64,000 nucleotides of DNA from Psettodes erumei (taxonomy: Eukaryota; Chordata; Actinopteri; Pleuronectiformes; Psettodidae). How positions within the stretch are numbered: the stretch's first letter is position 1; each line of letters begins with the position of its first letter. This document shows, piece after piece, positions 46,701 through 59,127 of the stretch. A model generated the notes under the pieces. It did not search any database and had not been told where the DNA came from. It saw nothing but the letters and a program-made list of their open reading frames with translations. The stretch covers positions 3,286,001 through 3,350,000 of the forward strand of contig JAFBJZ010000107.1 in the NCBI GenBank assembly GCA_016785225.1. The letters run 5' to 3'. Made by a program: the position numbers and the translations under genes.

Positions 46701-48104
46701 CGCGTGGAGTTGTCGTAACTACGCTTGTTTATTTAGAAGCCCTCTGCCCTGGATGCAGAAGGGTTAGATGATTTAAAAGCTTGGGAGCCAGAGAGATAGT
46801 AAGGGCGAAAGGTGGGAGGGAGGCACAGGAGTCAGATAAAGGCCAAGGCAGCCTGATAAAGTTTACTGTGTGGTGTATCAGAATAAACTAAAAATTGTTC
46901 CAGGATTTAATGAGATTAAATTTACAGTGGTCAAGTCCTACTTTGGTCTTGTCTCGTTGCAGAACTCATAAATTACTGGAAACAGTAACTTTGGTATTGA
47001 TTTGTGTCGAAGTGACACCTACTCTCATGCACAGTTTAATCAAAATACGGCTTTTAGAACCAGGTTGCGAAACGGATGACATATTACAGACTCGTCTGTA
47101 TTTCACCACCACTCATAAATGTCAAGTTTTGAAATTGATGGAATTGTTCAGCTGCAGAGGACAGCTAAATCTTCGCTTTCTGTTCACAGAACACAAGCTT
47201 TTTTTTCAGCTTGGGGGGGGGCTTTTGGTCGCAGTAGGGTTGTCCAAAAAAGAAAAGTGAACAGAAATCATAAAAATGCCAACTGACACAATGAACATAG
47301 AGATTCCTTGTCAGTCCACAGTTGCGCTCTTGTGAGCAATTACGCAGATAAAGATGCAAAGTTTTATGGCCTCTCCTCAGTTGGCCCGGCTGCCCTCACA
47401 AAATAATTCCATTGGAAAAGATCCAAAAAATGGCTGTTAAATGGGAAATAAAACCATTCAAAGTATATTAAGCTGGCCACTGGTCTGTGTGGGAATTAAT
47501 AATATATTTTGGTTTAATTATGTACTGTATTTGGTACATGATATTACATAGCGTGATTGCTAACTGCCTGTGTGTACTGAGCGTATTCAAAGGCATGTGA
47601 GCCAGACAGATTTTTTTTCCCATGTTCATTCTGATCCTGATTCTGTCCTTGTTTATTTCCCCCACCCCCAGGCAGGACAAGCTCAAGGTTCATATGCGGA
47701 AGCACACAGGAGAGAAGCCTTACCTGTGTACGCAATGTGGAGCCGCCTTTGCTCACAACTACGACCTGAAGAACCACATGCGCGTACACACCGGCCTGCG
47801 CCCCTATCAGTGCTCAAGCTGCTTTAAGACTTTCGTGCGCTCCGATCACCTGCACCGCCACCTCAAGAAGGACGGCTGCAACGGCATCCCCTCCCGTAGA
47901 GGCCGGAAGCCTCGGGTGCGAGAGCCAGGGTTCCTCGAGCCCCCCCTGGGCCTGCTGAGCCCCGGCTCCGACACGGGCCCTGGACCTCGTACCATCAGGG
48001 GACGGCGGCGTGAGGCGACCTTAGCGGCAGAGGTGGGGGGGGTTGCCGGAGCCCACGTACACAGTCCTCAGCTGCAGGAGCTGGCAGGGGAGGCAGGGCC
48101 CTGA
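43260..48104 (+). CDS. zbtb7a: BTB/POZ zinc-finger repressor ZBTB7A (LRF/Pokemon), 3 coding exons
   Basis: ZBTB7A is a nuclear transcriptional repressor. The BTB domain dimerises and recruits co-repressors; four Kruppel-type fingers bind GC-rich DNA. Coding exons 43260-43745, 44714-45573 and 47672-48104 join in phases 0 and 2 to give 592 aa (human about 584). Residues 1-34 are a Gly/Arg-rich leader longer than the human one; GPVGIPFPEHSADIL then opens the BTB domain (about 36-152). A linker with acidic runs (170-180 and about 235-250) carries REYLEYFQ, ASALLQQMMDSI and MEFYLNYFN, which match conserved spots in the human linker. Fingers: ZF1 from Cys412, ZF2 from about 440, ZF3 from Cys468, ZF4 from Cys496, whose last ligand is Cys518 (HLKKDGC), a ZBTB7A hallmark. 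The SRRGRKPRVR tail resembles a nuclear localisation signal. VRSDHLHRHLKKDGCNG and the map2k2/pias4 neighbours favour ZBTB7A over ZBTB7B/C. Confidence 0.95.
43746..44713 (+). other. zbtb7a: zbtb7a intron between BTB and linker exons
   Basis: GT-AG intron of 968 bases with no repeat or ORF of interest. The human gene, as I recall, has no intron here. Confidence 0.85.
44714..45573 (+). CDS. zbtb7a: zbtb7a coding exon 2 (linker, ZF1, start of ZF2)
   Basis: Starts after TTTCCCTGCAG with AGSERRDEDED and ends within the Arg codon of VRFTR at GTAAGC. The split between FTR and QDK inside ZF2 matches the human exon boundary. Confidence 0.92.
45574..47671 (+). other. zbtb7a: zbtb7a intron within ZF2
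   Basis: GT-AG intron of 2098 bases. Contains a CG-alternating stretch at 46677-46706 (GCGCGCACGCGCCCGTGCGC) with Z-DNA potential, otherwise nothing recognisable. Confidence 0.9.
47672..48104 (+). CDS. zbtb7a: zbtb7a coding exon 3 (ZF2 end to ZF4, C-terminus)
   Basis: Starts after CACCCCCAG with QDKLKVHMRKHTGEKPYLC. Contains ZF3, ZF4, the basic SRRGRKPRVR segment and a Pro/Gly-rich tail; stop TGA at 48102-48104. Confidence 0.95.
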
Positions 48105-49519
48105 GACTGCAAGGGCGACAAGGACACTGCTGGATACCATAGTCACTCTGCACTGCCTGTGAGACAGGCCAGTGAACAGAGAGGAAAAAAAAAAAACATG
48201 CAAAGGCAAACTTAAAAAAAAACAAAAACAACAACAACAAAACAACTAACTATTCCTCTATAAACCAAATCAGGGTGTCACAAAAATCTAATCTTTATAT
48301 TTCTTTCTCCTTTTACTTTAGGAAACAGAGTAGACTTGCAAGCACTTGAGTCAGTTTATCTGTTGAAGAGCAAAGAACGCTTCAAATCATGCACCCATGA
48401 CGTCCACTTTCTGGGCCATTTCTTTCTTTATAATATTAGGGGTTTTATACATTGGCATATGTGCTAAGGCAAATGTATGATAGATACAAAGAAACTCTGA
48501 GCAACTATGCAGTTGATTTAGATTTTGTTTGGTTTTGTCCTCACAGCCTTCAAGCTCAAAGCAAGGTGCCTGTCAAGCACCTTCTGGCTGCTGTACGGGT
48601 GAAGCGAGGACAAATCCTCCCAGTGAAAACAACTCTTTTCTATTCTTTTGCAGGTCTGAAAATGTACAGTTACCATAGAAACAACATTGCCACAATATGG
48701 CGTATGCAAGGAAAACGCACCACAATTTTGATGCAACAGTTTCTCTCTCTCTAAATGTTCCAGAAAGAATCAGACAAGGGTGTGATTGAAGTGTTACTTA
48801 CTCTATAAAATGCGTTTTAAGAATCTCTGGTTTGTCTTATTGAAAAACGAAATTCATGTTGAGTCGAATCCACTTTAACGGGGGCTCGTCAGTTGCAGGA
48901 CTAGGGAAAACGAGGGGTGAAGGGTTCGTGTTTTTGAAGCACTACCATCGTCAATATATCTGTTGGCTCGACTACATTGCCTCTTATCCCTCACAACTCT
49001 GCAATTTCAGCATTTCTATTTTCCCTTTTGATTTTGTCTTAATTTTGTTTTGTTCCTTTTTGTTGACTGCTTCGGGTACTTGACACTTTATAATTGTATA
49101 CTTGTATATACAGCAGGTGGTGATATGACATTGGTCCCCTCTTAGTACCGGGGTGTACTTACCAGTCGGGTTTTTGTTTTTTTTTTCCTCTTAGGCTTGA
49201 TGTCATATTTGTCACAGAGTGAAGCTTGTGGGTGAACGACAAAAAAAAACAAACTGTATGAATGTTTGATGAAACAAAAAAAAAAAAAACATTGAGTCAC
49301 CCGTCTGTCCTAAACTTAACACTTGACATGTATAGTTCCTGCCCAAAGGATGAGGAGGTCGATTGAATGAATGTGCTTAACTTTGTGCAGTTTTTTTTTT
49401 CGGAATCTGTCCTTGTGTGACAAGGCGCGGGTAGCATTTAACCAACCGCAGGTTAAAGGAATGGCAGGGAGCCCGAGTGAGAGAGCGACAAAGACTACGA
49501 AGACGAGATAGATGAGCAC

Positions 49520-49525
49520 CTTTTT

Positions 49526-49557
<32 letters not shown>

Positions 49558-49558
49558 C
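49520..49558. repeat. Poly-pyrimidine (TTC)n tract
   Basis: T run, seven TTC units and another T run. Confidence 0.9.
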
Positions 49559-49734
49559 TATGTTTGCACAGCTTTACTAAAGATATCCAACAGAGCGAGA
49601 GAGGGGTATATTTAAAGGAAGTGGGCTGGTGTTGGGGAGGGAGCGAGAGCAGGTTTATGTATCAAGCTTAGCCCAATCTTTTTTGCCCTGGGGACCACAC
49701 AACCGTGAGGCAAAACCTGTATGATGAAGAGAGC

Positions 49735-49740
49735 AATAAA
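49735..49740 (+). promoter_or_regulatory. zbtb7a: Candidate poly(A) signal of zbtb7a
   Basis: AATAAA about 1.6 kb after the stop codon. Confidence 0.35.
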
Positions 49741-50192
49741 TACCTGTCCGAGTTGGGAGGCCAAATAGGAGCGCAGCTGCAGCTGGTCGGCGGGGGGAGG
49801 GGAACAAGGGAAGGGGAGGGGGATCTCACAATGTCTGTTGCATTCCAAAAAAATAATCTCCCCCAGCTCAGCCACGTTTCCAGGCAGGAGGGGATCAAAT
49901 CAGGCCTTTTCTCTCCCTCTCTCCCTCTGTAGTCCTCTAATGCCCCCGAACCAGCCTAGAGGGGATATTATTATATTAGAGTCTGGTGTTACCGCGGGGA
50001 GGACGCCCGGCGCAGGCAGTTTGGTGTGCGAGTGTGTTTACATGTACATGTGTGTTTGTGTGCATGTGTGTGCGTGGCAGCCAGGGTCCCTCTGGCCACA
50101 TCATCACTGTGTGAGTCAGCCGCAGCCTGTTCAAACATGCACCCTGAGCTGCCAGCCCCAATGCACTTTCTCTGCCTGTCACACACGCGCGC

Positions 50193-50194
<2 letters not shown>

Positions 50195-50224
<30 letters not shown>
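50195..50224. repeat. (AC)n microsatellite
   Basis: Preceded by CGCGCGC, so the alternating purine-pyrimidine run starts near 50181. Confidence 0.9.
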
Positions 50225-51832
50225 GTACGCACACACTCGCGCTCATCGAGTCCAGGTATCCCATAGAGAAGGGGAAAACACCAGAGCTGACATATCTGTT
50301 TGAATATTGTCAGTGACTCCGTGCATCTGGATTTGCTAGTCTTAAAAAAAAAAAAAAAAAAAATCCAACTTGTGTTTTTGTACTCCACCTCCTATCCCCC
50401 AAGACAGCACATTGAGCCTTCGAATCAAGAGGAGACTATATATATAATTTATATATAATTTAGAGACACCCCCCCCCAAAGTCGTGCTTTAGTTCAACTA
50501 TCAAGTCCCTTTTGCACCTTAATTGGAAAGAGGCAGGTTATGAAATGCACTTTGTTACTGAGGAGGGCACTTTTGTCAACAAAACGGGTACTTTTGAGAC
50601 AAACCAGTTGCAAATGAGATCAGTCCTTTCTTCTGTCCAAGGTGGTAAAGTCGAGCTCCTTCACTGGTTTTGTTCAGGTTTTGATGACAAGCTGCCAAAA
50701 AAAAAAAAAAAAATCAAACCAGAAATATGCAAGTTCAGACCTCAAAAAGAGAAGCCGGACGGGTTCAGATACAAACGTGTCGGCTATTGCGTCAAAAAAA
50801 AAAAAAAAAAAAGACAAATTAATCCGTGTAACTGATTGCACTTGAAGTTGGTCGTTAAAAGAAATCAAATTTTCTTGATGTCTTAATGTTAAGAAAGGAG
50901 AAAGAAGGAGGAGATGGACGAAGAAGAAAGGGCACCGTGTGCGTGTGTGTGTGTGTTTGTGTGCGCGCGCGCATGCAAATTTTTTCCTTTTTTTTTTTGC
51001 GTGCTTGTGCACAAGCATGTGTTGCTGGCTGGCAGGCTGGAGGGTCTCAGGACAAGCTTGGATAAACAAACTTTGTGTCTACCCCATCTGCTCACCAGCT
51101 CCTCTCATAACTGCACATGTTCTCTGAGGAACCACAGTGATAATAGGTCCACGGTACCACAGAAGCAAAAATACCATATTGTAAAACAACTCATTGGACA
51201 GTTGCTTGTTTACTTCACAGCTCTCTCGGTGCAGATTTGCATAACTCTTTGTTTACTCCTGTTGGTCATTGTTAGGGGCTGGCTAGGTCTTAAGAGCTTG
51301 AGTTTCTATTTTTGCGTCTCCGTTATGATAAAGATGGGGTTCATTATTGCACAGTTTGACTCCCGCAGGCAGACCAATGTAAGCTGGGTATGTTCACCTG
51401 GTTTTGCGATCTTTATGTATAGTGGTACTCGGTATGGACTTCTTGATGCGGCTGAATTTTTACCTGTTGGGACCCGTGAGCCATGTTTCTTTTGGACCTT
51501 AATATTTCCCCAAACGTCCTACGTTGTTTGTTGGTAACCAAAGCTTTTCGCCCACGATCTTAGTGTACCATAGACTAGATCTATTGAAAGTATGTCTATA
51601 ATTTATCCAGACTGGGCCTCCCTGAATAAGCCACACACAGATGCCCTCTCTCTTGAATACATATGCAGAGATGTGTTTGGAATCATACAGACCTTTTACT
51701 TGAGTTTGCTTTCTCTCACTCTTTGTATCCTTGTGGACAATAGAATCCGCGGTTTAAGGATGTATAGTTGTTTTATTTCTGTCTACACTTGTTTTTCTTA
51801 ACGTTTTTTTTTCTTACAATTTTTACATGGCT

Positions 51833-51833
51833 G

Positions 51834-51865
<32 letters not shown>

Positions 51866-51870
51866 TGTGT
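51833..51870. repeat. (TG)n / (GCGT)n tract
   Basis: TG repeat passing into GCGTGCGTGC units. Confidence 0.9.
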
Positions 51871-54227
51871 GTCGGGGGTCGTGGTATTGGGTTGCTGTGC
51901 CAGGAGGGTGGGGCACACGGGTGCATGGGTGGGGTTACGGATATAAAGCCTGATAGCACTGGAAATGGTGCTTTAGCTGAGAGAGCAAAAGTTTGCACTA
52001 ATGTTAAATGTCCTTGTCCTGCTTATGGGAGAAGGGCAGGAGACCTCAGAGAGGCCTGCGAGTTTCCATGAGCACAGAGCAGTGTGGTAAATACTCAACG
52101 GTCTCACAAAGAGTCCATCCAACCCCTCCATAGAAATAATCATGTAGAGTATATTAAGAAGTACACAGACGTCCAACAACAAATACCAAAGGTGAAAAAA
52201 AATGGCTTGCATTCAAGTCATTGGACATTTTAAGCTAATCTAATCTCATGTTGGGTTAATAGAGTTTTACTGTCGAACCTGAAGGCTCTTAAAGAGATTC
52301 TGGATGTAACTTCTGATGGGAACTCGATGTGGTGTGAAATCAGCAAATCATATTTGCTCTTTATATTTAAAAATAAATAAATCAATCCAAATATACAACG
52401 TTTCGGCACTTAGAAAGTAGCAATGCCTCTCCGAAAACATTCTGAACTTTTAAGTTGTTCCTGAGCTGATGGCTGAGATGTACTGTGTGCAGAGATATTG
52501 ATTCCACTTCTTCTTAAATCCAGCGACGGGGGTTTTGTCAACATTTGTTCATGTTCAGTGAAGTGGTGAATAATTTGAAATGATAATGAAAACGAGTGTT
52601 TAACACTGTCAGGAGTTGAATTATCGCTAAAATGGGTGATTTCAGTTTCGCCTTCACTGAAAGTGGAGCTGAATTTAAATGTTCTGTAATTGAAGCAGAC
52701 TGGGACTTCGTGGCCTTGCCGGAGCAGCACTAAGCTTATTGTTTTTATATTCCAGACAGTCGTATTGTGCGGTGTGGGGCTGAGGCTCACTCCCACCAGG
52801 TGGACAATGCAACATCACGAGCCTCAGCGTGCCTTAAGTGGGCAGGAACTGAAGAAATTCACACCGTCTTCTTTGGCTTTCTTTGCTCTGTTCTTGTTTT
52901 CTGCCCATATCTTAAGACCAAATTGTAAAAGCTGATTCCATTGGCTCTGAAACGGATCTTTTAGCTGTTTAAAACTTTACTTGAATTAATTCATTATAAT
53001 GTAGTAGCCACTAGATCAGAGCTGCGTCTCTATCAGCCTCCATGGCTCCATAACTGGTGTCTGCCTCAGCCCCAGACCAAGGTCGCTCTGACACAGGCTA
53101 CACACTGACAGTCTCAGAACTTCATTGCAAGTGTTTTCAAAAATTGACCTTGATGTTTTATTTGTCCTATGTTATCAAAGATTTTTTTGTGAATATATCT
53201 GAGAAGGCCATACAACAAAGACGACCAACAACTATGATAACAATGATAACTGTAAGTAATCTACCGAAGCGGGACGGGGTGACTGTTATGGTGATTTGTG
53301 ACGGCAGAAGGGGGACTGTTCGCTTTGCTTCGTCATTTTGCTGCACACCTGATTTTATTTTATTTTTTTTTTTATTTTGTGTTTTCCATCAGGCTCTTGA
53401 TGCACACCAAGCTGAGCGCAGCATATGCAGTACGGCACTATGCGCAGCGTGGCTCTGGCACTTGCACAGACACCCCTGGGTCTTTCAGTGAGGCAGGCTG
53501 CTGTCTGTTGGCTGCTCTCGGCCAAGCGGGGACAGTTTGCACTTGGAGTCTTTCTCAGTCTCTGGGGATTCAAAGGTTGGCATACAGGGAGGAGGACTGA
53601 ATACGGGTGGTAGGGGAGGGCTGGATACTGTTTTCAGGGATGAGGTTAGTAAGCGCGGGGGATGGACTATTTGCTGAGCAATGGCTCAGTGTTGGTCCTC
53701 TAAGCTGGTAGGAACTGCATGGCCACAGTACGATAAGAACTGTAACACAAAGGAGGTCACCACAGATTTTGCATCGGGGAACTGCAACAAGGAGAATGTT
53801 GCCGATCTCTTTTGTCTCTATGTAAGCACTTCTCAGGTGGAAAATACACTGCTATGCATTGGTTTCAATGTCTGCTCAGTTTGTGGTTGTGTCCGATTCA
53901 CCGCCCCCCCCCCAGTTACTTCTCTCTCTTTGCCTTTCTTGTTCATGCTGATATTTAACATAATAGTTTCCAGAAAGATAGAAGCAGGAACAGTTCCCTC
54001 ATTGTAAAGTTATTAAAGTTAAATGTATGTTTCTCCATCTAATATTGATCCAGTGAATTGTTTGTTGGAGGGAGGGAAGCCACTGGAGATTCAGTCTTAT
54101 TAGTCCGACTGTAACATTTTTGAAGGTTTGGAAAAGCACAGAAGACGGGGGGGCGGGGTTGAATGCTCCTTCTCTCTCCAGACTCGGTCTACACCTTCGC
54201 TGCAGACTGGCCTTCGATCAAAGATCA

Positions 54228-54229
<2 letters not shown>

Positions 54230-54262
<33 letters not shown>
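54230..54262. repeat. (AC)n microsatellite
   Basis: Uninterrupted AC run. Confidence 0.95.
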
Positions 54263-54265
<3 letters not shown>

Positions 54266-56190
54266 CAGCAGGGGAATCGGCAGAAGAGAAAGAAAGGAGA
54301 GGGGGAGTGGACAAGGTGTTGAGGAAACAGTTTCATTTTTCCGTCACCTAAACCCATTTTAGGATACATTCCATAACTTCATACTGTGATTCCCACTTTG
54401 GAGTTTTTGGCAGGTGTAAAGGGCGCGAGTCGGAGACGGCAGGAAGAAACGGCCAATCTTTTTACGGTCGGCCGTTTCATCCAGTCGGTGCAGCCTCGCG
54501 ACCCCTCTGCTGTGTGACGGACAGACACGTAGACAGACAGTTCAAAAGGCCCCTGGTGTACCGCTATCCAACTGCCTTTTTTCAGCTTCTGCGATTGTAA
54601 CAAAAGCACTTTGCGAAAGGCCATCCTGAATTTTTGTGTGCTTTTATTTTAAGGTTATCACTATTGTTATTATTTTTGTTGTTTCTGTTAATGTTTTTTT
54701 TTGTTTTCTCAGTGCAGATGATTATTTAAATGCAAAAAAAAAATAATATGAAAATGAAAAAAAAAGAAAAAACTTGAATATTTGGTATCTGGATTGAAGG
54801 TGGTTTGAGCTGCCACCTCATCTGAACATAAACAAACACATCTCTGTTATACGACCACCGTACCTGTTTATATGCAGCTTATTGCATAGTCACACATTGG
54901 TAGGTTGGGGGTACAGGATGGAGCTCCCCCTACCTGCTCTCTGCTTTCTGTCTCAGATCTTGTTGGGAGAAAAGGTCATTTGAGCTCATTTTGGGAGACT
55001 CCTCTTCTTGAAAAAGAAACCTGTACAACAGTTGCAAAGCTTTCTGAGAAGGCTAGCTGTGCTGAATGTTAAACATGCAGTGTTGTATCCACTGCAGAAT
55101 TTCTTTGTCTGCAATAATGCCCTGTCTGTGCAGTTAAAGGCTGGATCTGGTATCCGTATAGAGCTTAAATGATTATGAAAGATGGATGAAATGGCCAAAT
55201 GACCATCATGCACTTTTGCAAATCAGAACAGAATTTTTATTTGGCCTTAACATCTATGTCAAATCAAGATTATTGCAGTAGAGAGGCAAGATTAATATTG
55301 ATCACGATGAGCATTCAATAAATTTATAGTTCAGTAAATGGTTTAACTTGGGAGGGAGAGAAATAGGCTACTATTTATAATAGATTGATTTGTAACTGTG
55401 ATTATTATGATAATTCTTTGCAGAGGTTTTTTTTTCCTGATGTACATTTTAAAATGGTGGTATTCGTCCCAGTTCTCAAATCTGGACATTATATTGGAAA
55501 TGCACACAGAGTCGCATCAAGCAGAAAACCGTTGCTCCACCTCTTTCTGCGAGGTAAAACGTCTCTCATCTTTGTTGGACACCTGACCACCAACACACCC
55601 CCCCCCTTTCTTTGTCTCACAACAAGTGTATCCCAAAGGCAGAATACTTGCTGCGAATTCACTAATTTGGTCAGAAAGTGCAACATCATCGAGCGTTTCA
55701 ACCTGCAGAGTGCAGCGGCCGTTTTCTTTCCTGCATGATTCTGTGTGGATTTACTTTTTAAATAATCCCCTTCTCATCACAAAGATGTTTTTTATTCTCA
55801 GCATAGCAGTCTGTCAGTCTCTATCTGTTGGAAGCTGCAGGGGGTATAGGTGATTTTTTTTTTTTGGAGAATTTGCACTTTTTGGTGACGAAAAGAAATT
55901 GTATTGTATATGAGACCACTAAATCCACACAGTCTAAACCATATAATTCCATTTTGTGTCATTTTTTGTTGTTCTGTTCTTCTTCTTTTTTTTTTAAATA
56001 TATCCAAAAATGTCTGGCATCTGGTTGTCTGGTTTAAAGAATATAAAATCTTTCTATTAAAAACAATGGTTGCAAAGTTTTGTGTTGATAACTGTTGTCT
56101 CTTATTCTAACTACTCACTAAGATATGACTTATCCAAACTGTACTCTGGACTGTACTCAACGCAACCACTTAGGACAAGTCAGATCTCAA

Positions 56191-56204
56191 CCAGAAGGTG
56201 GCAG
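56191..56204 (+). promoter_or_regulatory. CTCF-like motif, forward
   Basis: CCAGAAGGTGGCAG matches 13 of 14 positions of the CTCF core. Motif match only. Confidence 0.35.
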
Positions 56205-56725
56205 TATTATCACTGTTATGATGATTTGAGGCCGCAGCAATCGTCCAACGCTGCCACATATCACTGTTGTCCGTGTGCCTTTCTCTCTACGTTCATTCTT
56301 TTGCGCCCACGCTCGCTTTCTGGCTCACCTTGTGTAATGACCATGACCGGCGCAGATCGAGCCAGTGTTTGTATGTCGTCTGTTGCAGCCACACGCGCAG
56401 CCGTGCTTACATTCACATCACACGGTACAAATAAAGCACTGCCTCAGACAGTGCAGGCACAGTTTGTATTGGCCTTATTCACAGAGGCTAAGACCTTTTG
56501 TGAGGACATATCCATCGAGGTGAGGCCACCAAGACTATTTTAAAACCGATTTGTCCCAGAAGTCCAGCGGCAGACTGCAACCACTGGCTTGTTGTCACCC
56601 TGTCTTCTTGTTTGTCTCTGTCTGTCTCCCTGAGGCAATCCTGTGGGGTGACAGAGGTCATAGAACAGCTCATTAACCCCACCCCAACAGCCCACACATT
56701 GCTGCAGTCCTCAGGCCTTGGCTGC

Positions 56726-56749
56726 ACACACACACACACACACACACAT
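56726..56749. repeat. (CA)n microsatellite
   Basis: Short uninterrupted CA run. Confidence 0.9.
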
Positions 56750-57269
56750 TTTATAATGCTCCACTAATAGCAGTTAAGTCGACTTAAGCCCACTCCTTGA
56801 GCAGTACGCTTTCAGGGATGCAGCATGACACATGTATGTGTGCATGTTGTGTGTAGAATCACCTAATTTTAATAAGTTTTTGGAAATGTAGCACGCTCAC
56901 ATATTCATTATTTCCTGAAATAACCCCCCTTTAAACAACTTATTGCAGCATATATCCATGCAGTTTAATATATCAGAGTAGAGATGAGATGCTTTATTCA
57001 GTCTTCTTGAACCTAACCCTAACGGCCAGATGTCTCGGGGCTCCAAATCATTAATTGTTTTGTTTGTAAGGTATCTAAAAACGCAGTGGGATATGGTGTT
57101 ATTTTCCATGTTCAGACATCATTGTTGCAGTCAAAACATATTGGATAAGAAGAACAGCAGCACTTCAGGGGCTAGGAGATGCCTGGGAGCTGTTGTCTGG
57201 CGTCTCTAGTGGTACTATTCCCTCAGTCTATGTGTGTGTGTGTAAAAAAAAAAAAAAAACGTGCACACG

Positions 57270-57309
<40 letters not shown>
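57270..57309. repeat. (TG)n microsatellite
   Basis: TG run preceded by a poly(A) run at 57244-57259. Confidence 0.95.
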
Positions 57310-57312
<3 letters not shown>

Positions 57313-59088
57313 CATGTGCCTGCAACTGTTTCTGCTTACATGTTTGTCTATATGCTTATGCGCAAAAGGTGTGGGGTTGGGGTTTTTTTATAATCCCAAT
57401 TGCTTGTGCACATGTGCATGCATACCGTCGTCATTAAGGCTCAGACTAAATGAGCCTCTTATTGCCCTCACAATGAGCAGTTGGAGGCAGGCTGTAATGT
57501 AAAGGAAAACAGTGACACACGCACACTAGCCTCATTTTCAACAGCACACACCTTTCTCTGGGGATATAAAATGCCCCTGCCTCTGCACACTGTGGGACAT
57601 GAGTTTCATCCAAACTAGCTGCCGTCCTCAATAAAAACCCACGTGAGCACTCTCTGCAGTATAGATTTCCAGTTTCTCTTAGGGTATATTTTGTTCAGAT
57701 CAGGTGTTTAAACTGCTCAATATGACAATAATTAGGCAGCACAGAAGACATGTTCTTTCTTATGTTGATAAGGGACATTGACCTTTAACCTGTGCACCCC
57801 TGTAGTCCCCCACCACTACCACCGCACCCCACCCATCCCATATGCCCCCAGCTACCCCCCACCCCCCACCCCCCATCCTTCTTGCTCCGTCCAGCTCCCA
57901 TCAGGAAGGATAGAGGTGGGGGGGGGGATTGGACAGGCTTGGAGCCTTGCCTCTGGCCATCTCTCCTCCTCCCTGGAGAACAGAGGACTGAGGTGCCTTT
58001 AAACCACTGCGGCAAAAACCCGACCAAAACCCTGCAGTCATTAATATGCAAAAATGCAAATGAGTAGGTAATTAAGAGCTGGAGCTCTCTGGAGGCTCTT
58101 TGATTGCTAATGAATTCTAATCTGCAAAGAAAAGGGGGGAGGGGAGGAGAAAAAGAGATGAAAGAAATCGAGAAAACAACGAAAAAGAGAAGCTTCAACC
58201 CAAAATTTGTCATATCCATAAGTTTTCATATTGGATTTGTTTTTATTTGGAAGCTATAATCTCAATTGTCAGCTCAGTTATTTGACATAATTACCTTATA
58301 TTATGTATACAGGTAATGAGCATTTGGGGTATATAAATGTATTATAAACAGCCTTCAAAACACAGTTATATCAAGTCAGGAGAAGGACTGTTGTATTTTT
58401 GCGCCGTAAAAATACAAAGGAATAAGCTTTTACCAATGACATGACTATCAATAGCCAGAAATTTCTGTGTAATGGACACAGTGCAGTAACTGTGTAGATA
58501 GTGCTAATTAGAGGAGAACATGACAGGCAAGCAGACATCTCTGACCAGCAGCCACCAAAGAAAATAGAAGGTCAGATATCTCAACAGTGTGTTCTTTGCT
58601 GCAATAGCAGCTGTGTGCTGAAGTAAAGGAGATGTCATTTCATCACTTTTGTGAGCCATAACACATCCCCACTTCCACTAACTCATTCACTCAGTCACAC
58701 ACACACACACATACACAGGCATGCACACACTGCTGTTATTGTTGTTGCAGTGCTCCCTCTACATCAACAATCGCTGCTTCCCTCCCCCACACAGGCTCAC
58801 ATCTATCTCCCTTTCACTCCCTCTCTTCCCCCTCCTGTCCTGGGCAGCCCTGACATGCCTACTTCAATTGATTTAGAGTCAATTCAGCTTCTGATCTGAT
58901 TGTTATCATGTGACTTTTTGCACACGCCTCCCCCTCAATATATGACTACTGTATTATTTTCAGATTGGGAGGATTTTTTTTTTAAACTGAGGTATTAATA
59001 CTCGTCTCTACTTGGCACTTTCTCTGTCTGCTTGCTTCACCTTCTGTCTCTGTTTCTTTATACCTTTCACCTTCCCATTCATCTCCCA

Positions 59089-59090
<2 letters not shown>

Positions 59091-59125
<35 letters not shown>
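59091..59125. repeat. (AC)n microsatellite
   Basis: AC run following an A tract. Confidence 0.95.

Positions 59126-59127
<2 letters not shown>

Larger units (their letters stand above)
48105..52400 (+). other. zbtb7a: Probable zbtb7a 3' UTR and downstream DNA
   Basis: No coding sequence. AATAAA at 49735-49740 and 52372-52377 are candidate poly(A) signals. There are several A/T homopolymers (48184-48195, 49276-49289, 50344-50363, 50698-50713, 50794-50811), a (TTC)n run near 49529 and TG/CG alternating tracts. The true 3' end cannot be decided from sequence. Confidence 0.45.

Noticed and set aside
57013..57025. Telomere-like CCTAACCCTAACGG
   Set aside because: Less than two full units; expected by chance in 64 kb.
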